The notes below the pieces were generated by a model that did no database searches, was not told the DNA's origin, and saw only the letters and a program-made list of their open reading frames with translations. A DNA stretch of 64,000 nt, from the NCBI RefSeq assembly GCF_051014445.1, contig NW_027488369.1, positions 10,620,001-10,684,000 on the forward strand, written 5' to 3'. This DNA is from Colletes latitarsis (taxonomy: Eukaryota; Arthropoda; Insecta; Hymenoptera; Colletidae). Shown piece after piece: positions 32,601 to 48,356 of the stretch. The translations under genes and the position numbers were made by a program. Position 1 is the stretch's first letter; the number at the start of each line of letters is the position of its first letter.

Positions 32601-35600
32601 CGTAGTAATGTGGTACCACACTGAAACAGTCGATTAAACCTGGTTTCGATCAATATTTTAGAGGATAACGCAAGTTAGGTCTGGGATAGGTCTGGGATTT
32701 GACCTCATCAGACTCATACTTTCGCACACTTCACATACTCCTTGAACAGATCCTGGGTTATTTTCTGGTTTGGATCACATAGTAATGTGGTACCACACTG
32801 ATACAGTCGATTAAACCAGGTTTCGATCAATATTTTGGAGGATAACGCATGTTAGGCCTAGGTTAGGCCTGGGATTTGCCCTCATCAGGCTCATACTCTC
32901 GCATATTTCTCATACTTCATGGCTAGATCCTGGGCTGTTTCTGGATTGTTTCACGTAGTAATGTGGTACCACGCTGAAACAGTCAATTAAACCTGGTTTC
33001 GATCAATATTTTAGAGGATAACGCATGTTAGGTCTAGGATAGCCCTGGGATTTTCACTCATCAGACTCATACTTTCGCATCCTTCACATACTTGTTGAAC
33101 GGATCCTGGGTATTTTCTGGTTTGGATCACGTAGTAATGTGGTACCACACTGAAACGGTCAATTAAACCTGGTTTCGATCAATATTTTAGAGGATAACAC
33201 ATGTTAGGTCTAGGTTAGCCCTGGGAATTTCACTCATCAGACTCATACTATCGCATTCTTCACATACTTGTTGAACTGATCCTGGGTTTTTTCTGGTTTG
33301 GATCACGTAGTAATGTGGTACCACACTGAAACGGTCAATTAAACCTGGTTTCGATCAATATTTTAGAGGATAACGCAAGTTACGTCTGGGATAGGTCTAG
33401 GATTTGCCCTCATCCGGCTCTTACTTTCGCATATTTCTCATACTTCATGGCTAGATCCTGGGCTATTTCCGGATTGGAACACGTAGTTAAGTGGTACCAC
33501 ACTGAAACATTCAATGAAACCTGGTCTGGATAAATATTTTAGAGGATAACGCATCTTAGGTCTGGGTTAGGTCTAAGATTTGCCCTCATCAGGCTCACAG
33601 TTTCGCGTTTTCCACATGCTTGTTGAACAGATCATGGGTTTTTTCTGGTTTGGGTCACGTAGTAGTGTGATACCACACTGAAACAGTCGATTAAACCTCG
33701 CTTCGATCAATATTTTAGTGGATAGCGCATGTTACGTCTAGGTTAGCACTGGGATTTTCACTCATCAGACTCATACTTTCGCATTCTTCACATACTTGTT
33801 GAACTGATCCTCGGTTTTTTCTGGTTTGGATCACGTAGTAATGTGGTACCACACTGAAACAGTCGATTAAACCTGGTCTCGATCAATATTTTAGAGAATA
33901 ATTCATGTTAGGTCTAGGTTAGGTCTGGGATTTGCACTCATGAGGCTCATTCTTTCGCATATTTCTCATACTTGATGGCTAGACCCTGGGCTTTTTCTGG
34001 ATTGCATCACGTAGTAATGAAGTACAACACTGAAACAGTCAATTAAACCTGCTTTCCATCAATATCTTAGAGGACAACGCACGTTAGGTCTGGGATATGT
34101 CTGGGATTTGCCTTCATCAGGCTCATACTTTCGCGTTTTTCACATACTCGTTGAACAGATCCTGGTTTTTTTCTGGTTTGGATCACGTAGTAATGTGGTA
34201 CCACACTGAAACAGTCGATTAAACCTGGTCTCGATCAATATTTTAGAGAATAATTCATGTTAGGTCTAGGTTAGGTCTGGGATTTGCTCTCATGAGGCTC
34301 ATTCTTTCGCATATTTCTCATACTTGATGGCTAGACCCTGGGCTTTTTCTGGATTGCATCACGTAGTAATGTGGTACCACACTGAAACAGTCGATTAAAC
34401 CTGGTTTCGATCAATATTTTGGAGGACAACGCAAGTTAGGTCTAGGTTAGCCCTGGGATTTTCACTCATCAGACTCATACTTTCGCATTCTTCACATACT
34501 TGTTGAACGGATCCTGGGTTTTTTCTGGTTTGGATCACGTAGTAATGTGGGACCACACTGAAACAGTCAATTAAACCTGGTTTCGATCAATATTTTTGAG
34601 GAAAACGCAAGTTAAGTCTGGGATAGGTCTGGGATTTGCTCTCATCAGGCTCATTCTTTCGCATATTTCTCATACTTGATGGCTAGATCCTGGGTTATTT
34701 TCTGGTTTGGATCACATAGTAATGTGGTACCACACTGAAACAGTCGATTAAACCAGGTTTCGATCAATATTTTAGAGTATAACTCATGTTAGGTCTAGGT
34801 TAGGCCTGGGATTTTCTCTGATCAGACTCATACTTTCGCATTCTTCACATACTTATAAACGGACCCTGGGTTTTTTCTGGTTTGGATCACGTAGTAATGT
34901 GGTACCACACTGAAACAGTCGATTAGACCTGGTTTCGATCAATATTTTAGACGATAACACAAGTTAAGTCTGGGATTGGTCTGGGATTTGACCTCATCAG
35001 ACTCATACTTTCGCACCCTTCACATACTCGTTGAACGGATCCTGGGTTTTTTCTGGTTTGGATCACGTAGTAATGTGGGACCACACTGAAACAATCAATT
35101 AAACCTGGTCTTGATAAATATTTTAGAGGATAACGCATGTTAGGTCTGGGTTAGGTCTAGGATTTGCCCTCATCAGGCTCATACTTTCGCGTATTTCTCA
35201 TACCTCATGGCTAGATCCTGGGCTGTTTCTGGATTGTATCACGTAGTAATGTGGTACCACGCTGAAACAGTCAATTAAACCTGGTTTCGATCAATACTTT
35301 AGAGGATAACGCATGTTAGGTCTAGGATAGGTCTGGGATTTGCTGTCATCAGGCTCATTCTTTCGCATATTTCTCATGCTTGATGGCTAGATCCTGGGCT
35401 TTGTCTAGATTGCACCACGTAGTAATGTAGTACCACACTGAAACGGTCAATTAAACCTGGTTTCGATCAATATTTTAGAGGATAACACATGTTAGGTCTA
35501 GGTTAGCCCTGGGAATTTCACTCATCAGACTCATACTTTCGCATTCTTCACATACTTGTTGAACTGATCCTGGGTTTTTTCTGGTTTGGATCACGTAGTA

Positions 35601-38600
35601 ATGTGGTACCACACTGAAACGGTCAATTAAACCTGGTTTCGATCAATATTTTAGAGGATAACGCAAGTTACGTCTGGGATAGGTCTAGGATTTGCCCTCA
35701 TCCGGCTCTTACTTTCGCATATTTCTCATACTTCATGGCTAGATCCTGGGCTATTTCCGGATTGGATCACGTAGTACAGTGGTACCACACTGAAACATTC
35801 AATGAAACCTGGTCTGGATAAATATTTTAGAGGATAACGCATCTTAGGTCTGGGTTAGGTCTAAGATTTGCCCTCATCAGGCTCACATTTTCGCGTTTTT
35901 CACATACTTGTTGAACAGATCATGGGTTTTTTCTGGATTGGATCACGTAGTAATGTGGTACCACACTGAAACATTCAATTAAACCTGGTCTTGATAAATA
36001 TTTTAGAGGATAACGCATGTTAGGTTTGGGTTAGGTCTAGGATTTGCCCTCATCAGGCTCATACTTTCGCATATTTCTCATACTTCAACGCTAGATCCTG
36101 GGCTGTTTCTGGATTGTATCACGTAGTAATGTGGTACCACGCTGAAACAGTCAATTAAACCTGGTTTCGATCAATATTTTAGAGGATAACGCAAGTTAGG
36201 TCTGGGATAGGTCTGAGATTCGCCCTAATCAGGCTCATACTTTCGCGTTTTTCACGTACTTGTTGAACTGATCCTGGGTTTTTTCTGGTTTGGATCACGT
36301 AGTAATGTGGTACCACACTGAAACAGTCGATTAAACCTGGTTTCGATCAATATTTTAGAGAATAATTCATGTTAGGTGTAGGTTAGGTCTGGGATTTGCT
36401 CTTATCAGGCTCATTCTTTCGCATATTTCTCATACTTGATGGCTAGATCCTGGGCTTTATCTGGATTGTATAACGTAGTAATGAAGTACAACACTGAAAC
36501 AGTCGATTAAACCTGGTTTCGATCAATATTTTAGAGGATAACGCAAGTTAGGTCTGGGATAGGTCTGGGATTTGACCTCATCAGACTCATACTTTCGCAC
36601 CCTTCACATACTCGTTGAACAGATCCTGGGTTATTTTCTGGTTTGGATCACATAGTAATGTGGTACCACACTTAAACTGTCGATTAAACCAGGTTTCAAT
36701 CAATATTTTTGAGGATAACGCATGTTAGGTCTAGGTTAGGCCTGGGATTTTCACTCATCAGACTCATACTTTCGCATTCTTCACATACTTGTTGAACGGA
36801 TCCTGGGTTTTTTCTGGTTTGGATCACGTAGTAATGTGGGACAACACTGAAACAGTCAATTTAACCTGGTTTCGATCAATATTTTAGAGAATAATTCATG
36901 TTAGGTGTAGGTTAGGTCTGGGATTTGCTCTTATCAGGCTCATTCTTTCGCATATTTCTCATACTTGATGGCTAGATCCTGGGCTTTATCTGGATTGTAT
37001 AACGTAGTAATAAAGTACAACACTGAAACAGTCGATTAAACCTGGTTTCGATCAATATTTTAGAGGATAACGCAAGTTAGGTCTGGGATAGGTCTGGGAT
37101 TTGACCTCATCAGACTCATACTTTCGCACACTTCACATACTCGTTGAACAGATCCTGGGTTATTTTCTGGTTTGGATCACATAGTAATGTGGTCCCACAC
37201 TGAAGCAGTCGATTAAACCAGGTTTCGATCAATATTTTAGAGGATAACGCAAGTTAGGTCTGGGATAGGTCTGGGATTTGACCTCATCAGACTCATACTT
37301 TCGCATTCTTCACATACTTTTTGAACGGATCCTGGGTTTTTTCTGGTTTGGATCACGTAGTAATGTGGGACCACACTGAAACAGTCAATTAAACCTGGTT
37401 TCGATCAATATTTAGAGAATAATTCATGTTAGGTCTACGTTAGGTCTGGGATTTACTCTCATCAGGCTCATTCTTTCGCATATTACTGATACTTGACGGC
37501 TAGATCCTGGGCTTTTTCTGGATTGGATCACGTAGTAATGTGGGACCACACTGAAACAATCAATTAAACCTGGTTTTGATAAATATCTTAGAGGATAGCG
37601 CATGTTAGGTCTGGGATAGGTCTGGGATTTGCCCTCATCAGACTCATACTTTCGCACACTTCACATACTCATTGAACAGATCCTGGGTTATTTTCTGGTT
37701 TGGATCACATTGTAATGTGGTACCACACTGAAACAGTCGATTAAACCAGGTTTCGATCAATACTTTTGAGGATAACGCATGTTAGGTCTGGGTTAGGTCT
37801 AGGATTTGCTCTCGTCAGGCTCATACTTTCGCATATATCCCATACTTCATGGCTAGATCCTGGGCTATTTCTGGATTGGATCACGTAGTAATGTGGTACC
37901 ACACTGAAACATTCAATTAAACCTGGTCTTGATAAATATTTTAGAGGATAACGCATGTTAGGTTTGGGTTAGGTCTAGGATTTGCCCTCATCGGGCTCAT
38001 ACTTTCACATATTTCTCATACATGTTGAACTGATCCTGGGTTTTTTCTGGTTTGAATCACGTAGTAATGTGGTACCACACTGAAACGGTCAATTAAACCT
38101 GGTTTCGATCAATATTTTAGATGATAACGCAAGTTAGGTCTGGGATAGGTCTGGGATTTTACCTCATCAGACTCATACTTTCGCACACTTCACATACACG
38201 TTGCACAGATCCTGGGTTATTTTCTGGTTTGGATCACGTAGTAATGTGGTACCACACTGAAACAGTCGACTAAACAAGGTTTCGATCAATATTTTAGAGG
38301 ATAACGCATGTTAGATCTAGGTTAGGTCTGGGATTTTCACTCATCAGACTCATTCTTTCGCATTCTTCACATACTTGTTGAACAGATACTGGGTTTTTTC
38401 TGGTTTGGATCACGTAGTAAAGTGGTACCACACTGAAACAGTCGATTAAACCTGGTTTCGATCAATATTTTAGAGGATAACGCAAGTTAGGTCTTGGATA
38501 GGTCTGGGATTTGACCTCATCAGACTCATACTTTCGCACACTTCACATACTCCTTGAACAGATCCTGGGTTATTTTCTGGTTTGGATCACGTAGTAATGT

Positions 38601-41600
38601 GGTACCACACTGAAACGGTCAATTAAACCTGGTTTCGATCAATATTTTAGAGGATAACGCAAGTTACGTCTGGGATAGGTCTAGGATTTGCCCTCATCCG
38701 GCTCTTACTTTCGCATATTTCTCATACTTCATGGCTAGATCCTGGGCTATTTCCGGATTGGATCACGTAGTAAAGTGGTACCACACTGAAACATTCAATG
38801 AAACCTGGTCTGGATAAATATTTTAGAGGATAACGCATCTTAGGTCTGGGTTAGGTCTAAGATTTGCCCTCATCAGGCTCACAGTTTCGCGTTTTTCACA
38901 TGCTTGTTGAACAGATCATGGGTTTTTTCTGGTTTGGGTCACGTAGTAGTGTGATACCACACTGAAACAGTCGATTAAACCTGGCTTCGATCAATATTTT
39001 AGTGGATAGCGCATGTTAGGTCTAGGTTAGCACTGGGATTTTCACTCATCAGACTCATACTTTCGCATTCTTCACATACTTGTTGAACTGATCCTGGGTT
39101 TTTTCTGGTTTGGATCACGTAGTAATGTGGTACCACACTGAAACAGTCGATTAAACCTGGTTTCGATCAATATTTTAGAGGACAACGCAAGTTAGGTCTA
39201 GGTTAGCCCTGGGATTTTCACTCATCAGACTCATACTTTCGCATTCTTCACATACTTGTTGAACTGATCCTCGGTTTTTTCTGGTTTGGATCACGTAGTA
39301 ATGTGGTACCACACTGAAACAGTAGATTAAACCTGGTCTCGATCAATATTTTAGAGAATAATTCATGTTAGGTCTAGGTTAGGTCTGGGATTTGCTCTCA
39401 TGAGGCTCATTCTTTCGCATATTTCTCATACTTGATGGCTAGACCCTGGGCTTTTTCTGGATTGCATCACGTAGTAATGAAGTACAACACTGAAACAGTC
39501 AATTAAACCTGCTTTCCATCAATATCTTAGAGGACAACGCAAGTTAGGTCTGGGATATGTCTGGGATTTGCCCTCATCAGGCTCATACTTTCGCACACTT
39601 CACATACTCCTTGAACAGATCCTGGGTTATTTTCTGGTTTGGATCACGTAGTAATGTGGTACCACACTGAAACGGTCAATTAAACCTGGTTTCGATCAAT
39701 ATTTTTGAGGAAAACGCAAGTTAAGTCTGGGATAGGTCTGGGATTTGCTCTCATCAGGCTCATTCTTTCGCATATTTCTCATGCTTGATGGCTAGATCCT
39801 GGGTTATTTTCTGGTTTGGATCACATAGTAATGTGTTACCACACTGAAACAGTCGATTAAACCAGGTTTCGATCAATATTTTAGAGTATAACTCATGTTG
39901 GGTCTAGGTTAGGCCTGGGATTTTCTCTGATCAGACTCATACTTTCGCATTCTTCACATACTTGTAAACGGATCCTGGGTTTTTTCTGGTTTGGATCACG
40001 TAGTAATGTGGTACCACACTGAAACAGTCGATTAAACCTGGTTTCGATCAATATTTTAGACGATAACACAAGTTAAGTCTGGGATTGGTCTGGGATTTGA
40101 CCTCATCAGACTCATACTTTCGCACACTTCACATACTCGTTGAACAGATCCTGGGTTATTTTCTGGTTTGTATCACATAGTAATGTGGTACCACACTGAA
40201 ACAGTCGATTAAACCTGGTTTCGATCAATATTTTTGAGGATAACGCATGTTAGGTCTAGGTTAGCCCTGGGAATTTCACTCATCAGACTCATACTTTCGC
40301 ATTCTTCACATACTTGTTGAACTGATCCTGGGTTTTTTCTGGTTTGGATCACGTAGTAATGTGGTACCACACTGAAACAGTCGATTAAACCTGGTTTCGA
40401 TCAATATTTTAGAGGATAACGCATGTTAGATCTAGGTTAGGTCTGGGATTTTCACTCATCAGACTCATTCTTTCGCATTCTTCACATACTTGTTGAACAG
40501 ATCCTGGGTTTTTTCTGGTTTGGATCACGTAGTAAAGTGGTACCACACTGAAACAGTCGATTAAACCTGGTTTCGATCAATATTTTAGAGGATAACGCAA
40601 GTTAGGTCTGGGATAGGTCTGGGATTTGACCTCATCAGACTCATACTTTCGCACACTTCACATACTCCTTGAACAGATCCTGGGTTATTTTCTGGTTTGG
40701 ATCACGTAGTAATGTGGTACCACACTGAAACGGTCAATTAAACCTGGATTCGATCAATATTTTAGAGGATAACGCAAGTTACGTCTGGGATAGGTCTAGG
40801 ATTTGCCCTCATCCGGCTCTTACTTTCGCATATTTCTCATACTTCATGGCTAGATCCTGGGTTATTTTCTGGTTTGGATCACGTAGTAATGTGGTACCAC
40901 ACTGAAACAGTCGATTAAACCTGGTTTCGATCAATATTTTAGAGGATAACGCATGTTAGATCTAGGTTAGGTCTGGGATTTTCACTCATCAGACTCATTC
41001 TTTCGCATTCTTCACATACTTGTTGAACAGATCCTGGGTTTTTTCTGGTTTGGATCACGTAGTAAAGTGGTACCACACTGAAACATTCGATTAAACCTGG
41101 TTTCGATCAATATTTTAGAGGATAACGCAAGTTAGGTCTGGGATAGGTCTGGGATTTGACCTCATCAGACTCATACTTTCGCACACTTCACATACTCCTT
41201 GAACAGATCCTGGGTTATTTTCTGGTTTGGATCACGTAGTAATGTGGTACCACACTGAAACGGTCAATTAAACCTGGTTTCGATCAATATTTTAGAGGAT
41301 AACGCAAGTTAGGTCTGGGATATGTCTGGGATTTGCCCTCATCAGGCTCATACTTTCGCGTTTTTCACATACTCGTTGAACAGATCCTGGGTTATTTTCT
41401 GGTTTGGATCACATAGTAATGTGGTACCACTCTGAAACAGTCGATTAAACCAGGTTTCGATCAATATTTTTGAGGATAACGTATGTTAGGTCTAGGTTAG
41501 GCCTGGGATTTTCACTAATCAGACTCATACTTTCGCATTCTTCACATACTTGTTGAACGGATCCTGGGTTTTTTCTGGTTTGGATCACGTAGTAATGTGG

Positions 41601-41821
41601 GGCCACACTGAAACAGTCAATTAAACCTGGTTTCGATCAATATTTTTGAGGAAAACGCAAGTTAAGTCTGGGATAGGTCTGGGATTTGCTCTCATCAGGC
41701 TCATTCTTTCGCATATTTCTCATGCTTGATGGCTAGATCCTGGGTTATTTTCTGGTTTGGATCACATAGTAATGTGTTACCACACTGAAACAGTCGATTA
41801 AACCAGGTTTCGATCAATATT

Positions 41822-44800
41822 TTAGAGTATAACTCTTGTTAGGTCTAGGTTAGGCCTGGGATTTTCTCTGATCAGACTCATACTTTCGCATTCTTCACAT
41901 ACTTGTAAACGGATCCTGGGTTTTTTCTGGTTTGGATCACGTAGTAATGTGGTACCACACTGAAACAGTCGATTAAACCTGGTTTCGATCAATATTTTAG
42001 ACGATAACACAAGTTAAGTCTGGGATTGGTCTGGGATTTGACCTCATCAGACTCATACTTTCGCACACTTCACATACTCGTTGAACAGATCCTGGGATAT
42101 TTTCTGGTTTGCATCACATAGTAATGTGGTACCACACTGAAACAGTCGATTAAACCTGGTTTCGATCAATATTTTTGAGGATAACGCATGTTAGGTCTGG
42201 GTTAGGCCGGGGATTTTCTCTCATCAGACACATACTTTCGCATTCTTCACATACTTGTTGAACGGATCCTGGGTTTTTACTGGTTTGGATCGTGTAGTAA
42301 TGTGGTACCACACTGAAACATTCAATTAAACCTGGTCTTGATAAATATTTTAGAGGATAACGCATGTTAGGGCTGGGTTAGGTCTGGGATTTTCACTCAT
42401 CAGACTCATACTTTCGCATTCTTCACATACATGTTGAACGGATCCTGGGTTTTTTCTGGTTTGGATCACGTAGTAATGTGGGACCACACTGAAACAATCA
42501 AATAAACCTGGTCTTGATAAATATTTTAGAGGGTAACGCATGTTAGGTCTGGGTTAGGTCTAGGATTTGCCCTCATCAGGCTCATACTTTCGCATATTTC
42601 TCATACTTCATGGCTAGATCCTGGGCTGTTTCTGGATTGTATCACGTAGTAATGTGGTACCACGCTGAAACAGTCAATTAAACCTGGTTTCGATCAATAC
42701 TTTAGAGGATAACGCATGTTAGGTCTAGGATAGGTCTGGGATTTGCTGTCATCAGGCTCATTCTTTCGCATATTTCTCATGCTTGATGGCTAGATCCTGG
42801 GCTTTGTCTAGATTGCACCACGTAGTAATGTAGTACCACACTGAAACGGTCAATTAATCCTGGTTTCGATCAATATTTTAGAGGATAACACATGTTAGGT
42901 GTAGGTTTGCCCTGGGAATTTCACTCATCAGACTCATACTTTCGCATTCTTCACATACTCCTTGAACAGATCCTGGGTTATTTTCTGGTTTGGATCACGT
43001 AGTAGTGTGGTACCACACTGAAACGGTCAATTAAACCTGGTTTCGATCAATATTTTAGAGGATAACGCAAGTTACGTCTGGGATAGGTCTAGGATTTGCT
43101 CTCATCCGGCTCTTACTTTCGCATATTTCTCATACTTCATGGCTAGATCCTGGGCTATTTCCGGATTGGATCACGTAGTAAAGTGGTACCACACTGAAAC
43201 ATTCAATGAAACCTGGTCTGGATAAATATTTTAGAGGATAACGCATCTTAGGTCTGGGTTAGGTCTAAGATTTGCCCTCATCAGGCTCACAGTTTCGCGT
43301 TTTTCACATGCTTGTTGAACAGATCATGGGTTTTTTCTGGTTTGGGTCACGTAGTAGTGTGATACCACACTGAAACAGTCGATTAAACCTGGCTTCGATC
43401 AATATTTTAGTGGACAACGCAAGTTAGGTCTAGGTTAGCCCTGGGATTTTCACTCATCAGACTCATGCTTTCGCATTCTTCACATACTTGTTGAACTGAT
43501 CCTCGGTTTTTTCTGGTTTGGATCACGTAGTAATGTGGTACCACACTGAAACATTCAATTAAACCTGGTCTTGATAAATATTTTAGAGGATAACGCATGT
43601 TAGGGCTGGGTTAGGTCTGGGATTTTCACTCATCAGACTCATACTTTCGCATTCTTCACATACTTGTTGAACTGATCCTGGGTTTTTTCTGGTATGGATC
43701 ACGTAGTAATGTGGTACCACACTGAAACAGTCGATTAAACCTGGTTTCGATCAATATTTTAGAGGACAACGCAAGTTAGGTCTAGGTTAGCCCTGGGATT
43801 TTCACTCATCAGACTCATACTTTCGCATTCTTCACATACTTGTTGAACTGATCCTCGGTTTTTTCTGGTTTGGATCACGTAGTAATGTGGTACCACACTG
43901 AAACAGTAGATTAAACCTGGTCTCGATCAATATTTTAGAGAATAATTCATGTTAGGTCTAGGTTAGGTCTGGGATTTGCTCTCATGAGGCTCATTCTTTC
44001 GCATATTTCTCATACTTGATGGCTAGACCCTGGGCTTTTTCTGGATTGCATCACGTAGTAATGAAGTACAACACTGAAACAGTCAATTAAACCTGCTTTC
44101 CATCAATATCTTAGAGGACAACGCAAGTTAGGTCTGGGATATGTCTGGGATTTGCCCTCATCAGGCTCATACTTTCGCACACTTCACATACTCCTTGAAC
44201 AGATCCTGGGTTATTTTCTGGTTTGGATCACGTAGTAATGTGGTACCACACTGAAACGGTCAATTAAACCTGGTTTCGATCAATATTTTTGAGGAAAACG
44301 CAAGTTAAGTCTGGGATAGGTCTGGGATTTGCTCTCATCAGGCTCATTCTTTCGCATATTTCTCATGCTTGATGGCTAGATCCTGGGTTATTTTCTGGTT
44401 TGGATCACACAGTAATGTGTTACCACACTGAAACAGTCGATTAAACCAGGTTTCGATCAATATTTTAGAGTATAACTCATGTTAGGTCTAGGTTAGGCCT
44501 GGGATTTTCTCTGATCAGACTCATACTTTCGCATTCTTCACATACTTGTAAACGGATCCTGGGTTTTTTCTGGTTTGGATCACGTAGTAATGTGGTACCA
44601 CACTGAAACAGTCGATTAAACCTGGTTTCGATCAATATTTTAGACGATAACACAAGTTAAGTCTGGGATTGGTCTGGGATTTGACCTCATCAGACTCATA
44701 CTTTCGCACACTTCACATACTCGTTGAACAGATCCTGGGTTATTTTCTGGTTTGTATCACATAGTAATGTGGTACCACACTGAAACAGTCGATTAAACCT

Positions 44801-46404
44801 GGTTTCGATCAATATTTTTGAGGATAACGCATGTTAGGTCTAGGTTAGCCCTGGGAATTTCACTCATCAGACTCATACTTTCGCATTCTTCACATACTTG
44901 TTGAACTGATCCTGGGTTTTTTCTGGTTTGGATCACGTAGTAATGTGGTACCACACTGAAACAGTCGATTAAACCTGGTTTCGATCAATATTTTAGAGGA
45001 TAACGCATGTTAGATCTAGGTTAGGTCTGGGATTTTCACTCATCAGACTCATTCTTTCGCATTCTTCACATACTTGTTGAACAGATCCTGGGTTTTTTCT
45101 GGTTTGGATCACGTAGTAAAGTGGTACCACACTGAAACAGTCGATTAAACCTGGTTTCGATCAATATTTTAGAGGATAACGCAAGTTAGGTCTGGGATAG
45201 GTCTGGGATTTGACCTCATCAGACTCATACTTTCGCACACTTCACATACTCCTTGAACAGATCCTGGGTTATTTTCTGGTTTGGATCACGTAGTAATGTG
45301 GTACCACACTGAAACGGTCAATTAAACCTGGTTTCGATCAATATTTTAGAGGATAACGCAAGTTACGTCTGGGATAGGTCTAGGATTTGCCCTCATCCGG
45401 CTCTTACTTTCGCATATTTCTCATACTTCATGGCTAGATCCTGGGTTATTTTCTGGTTTGGATCACGTAGTAATGTGGTACCACACTGAAACAGTCGACT
45501 AAACAAGGTTTCGATCAATATTTTAGAGGATAACGCATGTTAGATCTAGGTTAGGTCTGGGATTTTCACTCATCAGACTCATTTTTTCGCATTCTTCACA
45601 TACTTGTTGAACAGATCCTGGGTTTTTTCTGGTTTGGATCACGTACTAAAGTGGTACCACACTGAAACAGTAGATTAAACCTGGTCTCGATCAATATTTT
45701 AGAGAATAATACATGTTAGGTCTAGGTTAGGTCTGGGATTTGCTCTCATGAGGCTCATTCTTTCGCATATTTCTCATACTTGATGGCTAGACCCTGGGCT
45801 TTTTCTGGATTGCATCACGTAGTAATGAAGTACAACACTGAAACAGTCAATTAAACCTGCTTTCCATCAATATCTTAGAGGACAACGCAAGTTAGGTCTG
45901 GGATATGTCTGGGATTTGCCCTCATCAGGCTCATACTTTCGCGTTTTTCACATACTCGTTGAACAGATCCTGGGTTATTTTCTGGTTTGGATCACATAGT
46001 AATGTGGTACCACACTGAAACAGTCGATTAAACCAGGTTTCGATCAATATATTTGAGGATAACGTATGTTAGGTCTAGGTTAGGCCTGGGATTTTCACTA
46101 ATCAGACTCATGCTTTCGCATTCTTCACATACTTGTTGAACGGATCCTGGGTTTTTTCTGGTTTGGATCACGTAGTAATGTGGGGCCACACTGAAACAGT
46201 CAATTAAACCTGGTTTCGATCAATATTTTTGAGGAAAACGCAAGTTAAGTCTGGGATAGGTCTGGGATTCGCTCTCATCAGGCTCATTCTTTCGCATATT
46301 TCTCATGCTTGATGGCTAGATCCTGGGTTATTTTCTGGTTTGGATCACATAGTAACGTGTTACCACACTGAAACAGTCGATTAAACCAGGTTTCGATCAA
46401 TATT
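41822..46404. repeat. Higher-order repeat unit of 4,583 bp
   Basis: The variant GTAAACGGATCC (missing three bases of GTTGAACGG) and its neighbours recur 4,583 bp further on. Minus-strand frames at 41822, 42150 and 42350 reappear at 46405, 46733 and 46933. Later spacings of the same marker set are 8,853, 4,623 and 2,819 bp, so unit length varies by whole monomers. Confidence 0.85.
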
Positions 46405-48356
46405 TTAGAGTATAACTCTTGTTAGGTCTAGGTTAGGCCTGGGATTTTCTCTGATCAGACTCATACTTTCGCATTCTTCACATACTTGTAAACGGATCCT
46501 GGGTTTTTTCTGGTTTGGATCACGTAGTAATGTGGTACCACACTGAAACAGTCGATTAAACCTGGTTTCGATCAATATTTTAGACGATAACACAAGTTAA
46601 GTCTGGGATTGGTCTGGGATTTGACCTCATCAGACTCATACTTTCGCACACTTCACATACTCGTTGAACAGATCCTGGGTTATTTTCTGGTTTGTATTAC
46701 ATAGTAATGTGGTACCACACTGAAACAGTCGATTAAACCTGGTTTCGATCAATATTTTTGAGGATAACGCATGTTAGGTCTGGGTTAGGCCGGGGATTTT
46801 CTCTCATCAGACACATACTTTCGCATTCTTCACATACTTGTTGAACGGATCCTGGGTTTTTACTGGTTTGGATCGTGTAGTAATGTGGTACCACACTGAA
46901 ACATTCAATTGAACCTGGTCTTGATAAATATTTTAGAGGATAACGCATGTTAGGGCTGGGTTAGGTCTGGGATTTTCACTCATCAGACTCATACTTTCGC
47001 ATTCTTCACATACATGTTGAACGGATCCTGGGTTTTTTCTGGTTTGGATCACGTAGTAATGTGGGACCACACTGAAACAATCAAATAAACCTGGTCTTGA
47101 TAAATATTTTAGAGGATAACGCATGTTAGGTCTGGGTTAGGTCTAGGATTTGCCCTCATCAGGCTCATACTTTCGCATATTTCTCATACTTCATGGCTAG
47201 ATCCTGGGCTGTTTCTGGATTGTATCACGTAGTAATGTGGTACCACGCTGAAACAGTCAATTAAACCTGGTTTCGATCAATACTTTAGAGGATAACGCAT
47301 GTTAGGTCTAGGATAGGTCTGGGATTTGCTGTCATCAGGCTCATTCTTTCGCATATTTCTCATGCTTGATGGCTAGATCCTGGGCTTTGTCTAGATTGCA
47401 CCACGTAGTAATGTAGTACCACACTGAAACGGTCAATTAATCCTGGTTTCGATCAATATTTTAGAGGATAACACATGTTAGGTGTAGGTTAGCCCTGGGA
47501 ATTTCACTCATCAGACTCATACTTTCGCATTCTTCACATACTTGTTGAACTGATCCTGGGTTTTTTCTGGTTTGGATCACGTAGTAATGTGGTACCACAC
47601 TGAAACGGTCAATTAAACCTGGTTTCGATCAATATTTTAGAGGATAACGCAAGTTACGTCTGGGATAGGTCTAGGATTTGCCCTCATCCGGCTCTTACTT
47701 TCGCATATTTCTCATACTTCATGGCTAGATCCTAGGCTATTTCCGGATTGGATCACGTAGTAAAGTGGTACCACACTGAAACATTCAATGAAACCTGGTC
47801 TGGATAAATATTTTAGAGGATAACGCATCTTAGGTCTGGGTTAGGTCTAAGATTTGCCCTCATCAGGCTCACAGTTTCGCGTTTTTCACATACTTGTTGA
47901 ACAGATCATGGGTTTTTTCTGGATTGGATCACGTAGTAATGTGGTACCACACTGAAACATTCAATTAAACCTGGTCCTGATAAATATTTTAGAGGATAAC
48001 GCATGTTAGGTTTGGGTTAGGTCTAGGATTTGCCCTCATCAGGCTCATACTTTCGCATATTTCTCATACTTCAACGCTAGATCCTGGGCTGTTTCTGGAT
48101 TGTATCACGTAGTAATGTGGTACCACGCTGAAACAGTCAATTAAACCTGGTTTCGATCAATATTTTAGAGGATAACGCATGTTAGATCTAGGTTAGGTCT
48201 GGGATTTTCACTCATCAGACTCATTCTTTCGCATACTTCACATACTTGTTGAACAGATCCTGGGTTTTTTCTGGTTTGGATCACGTAGTAAAGTGGTACC
48301 ACACTGAAACAGTCGATTAAACCTGGTTTCGATCAATATTTTAGAGGATAACGCAA

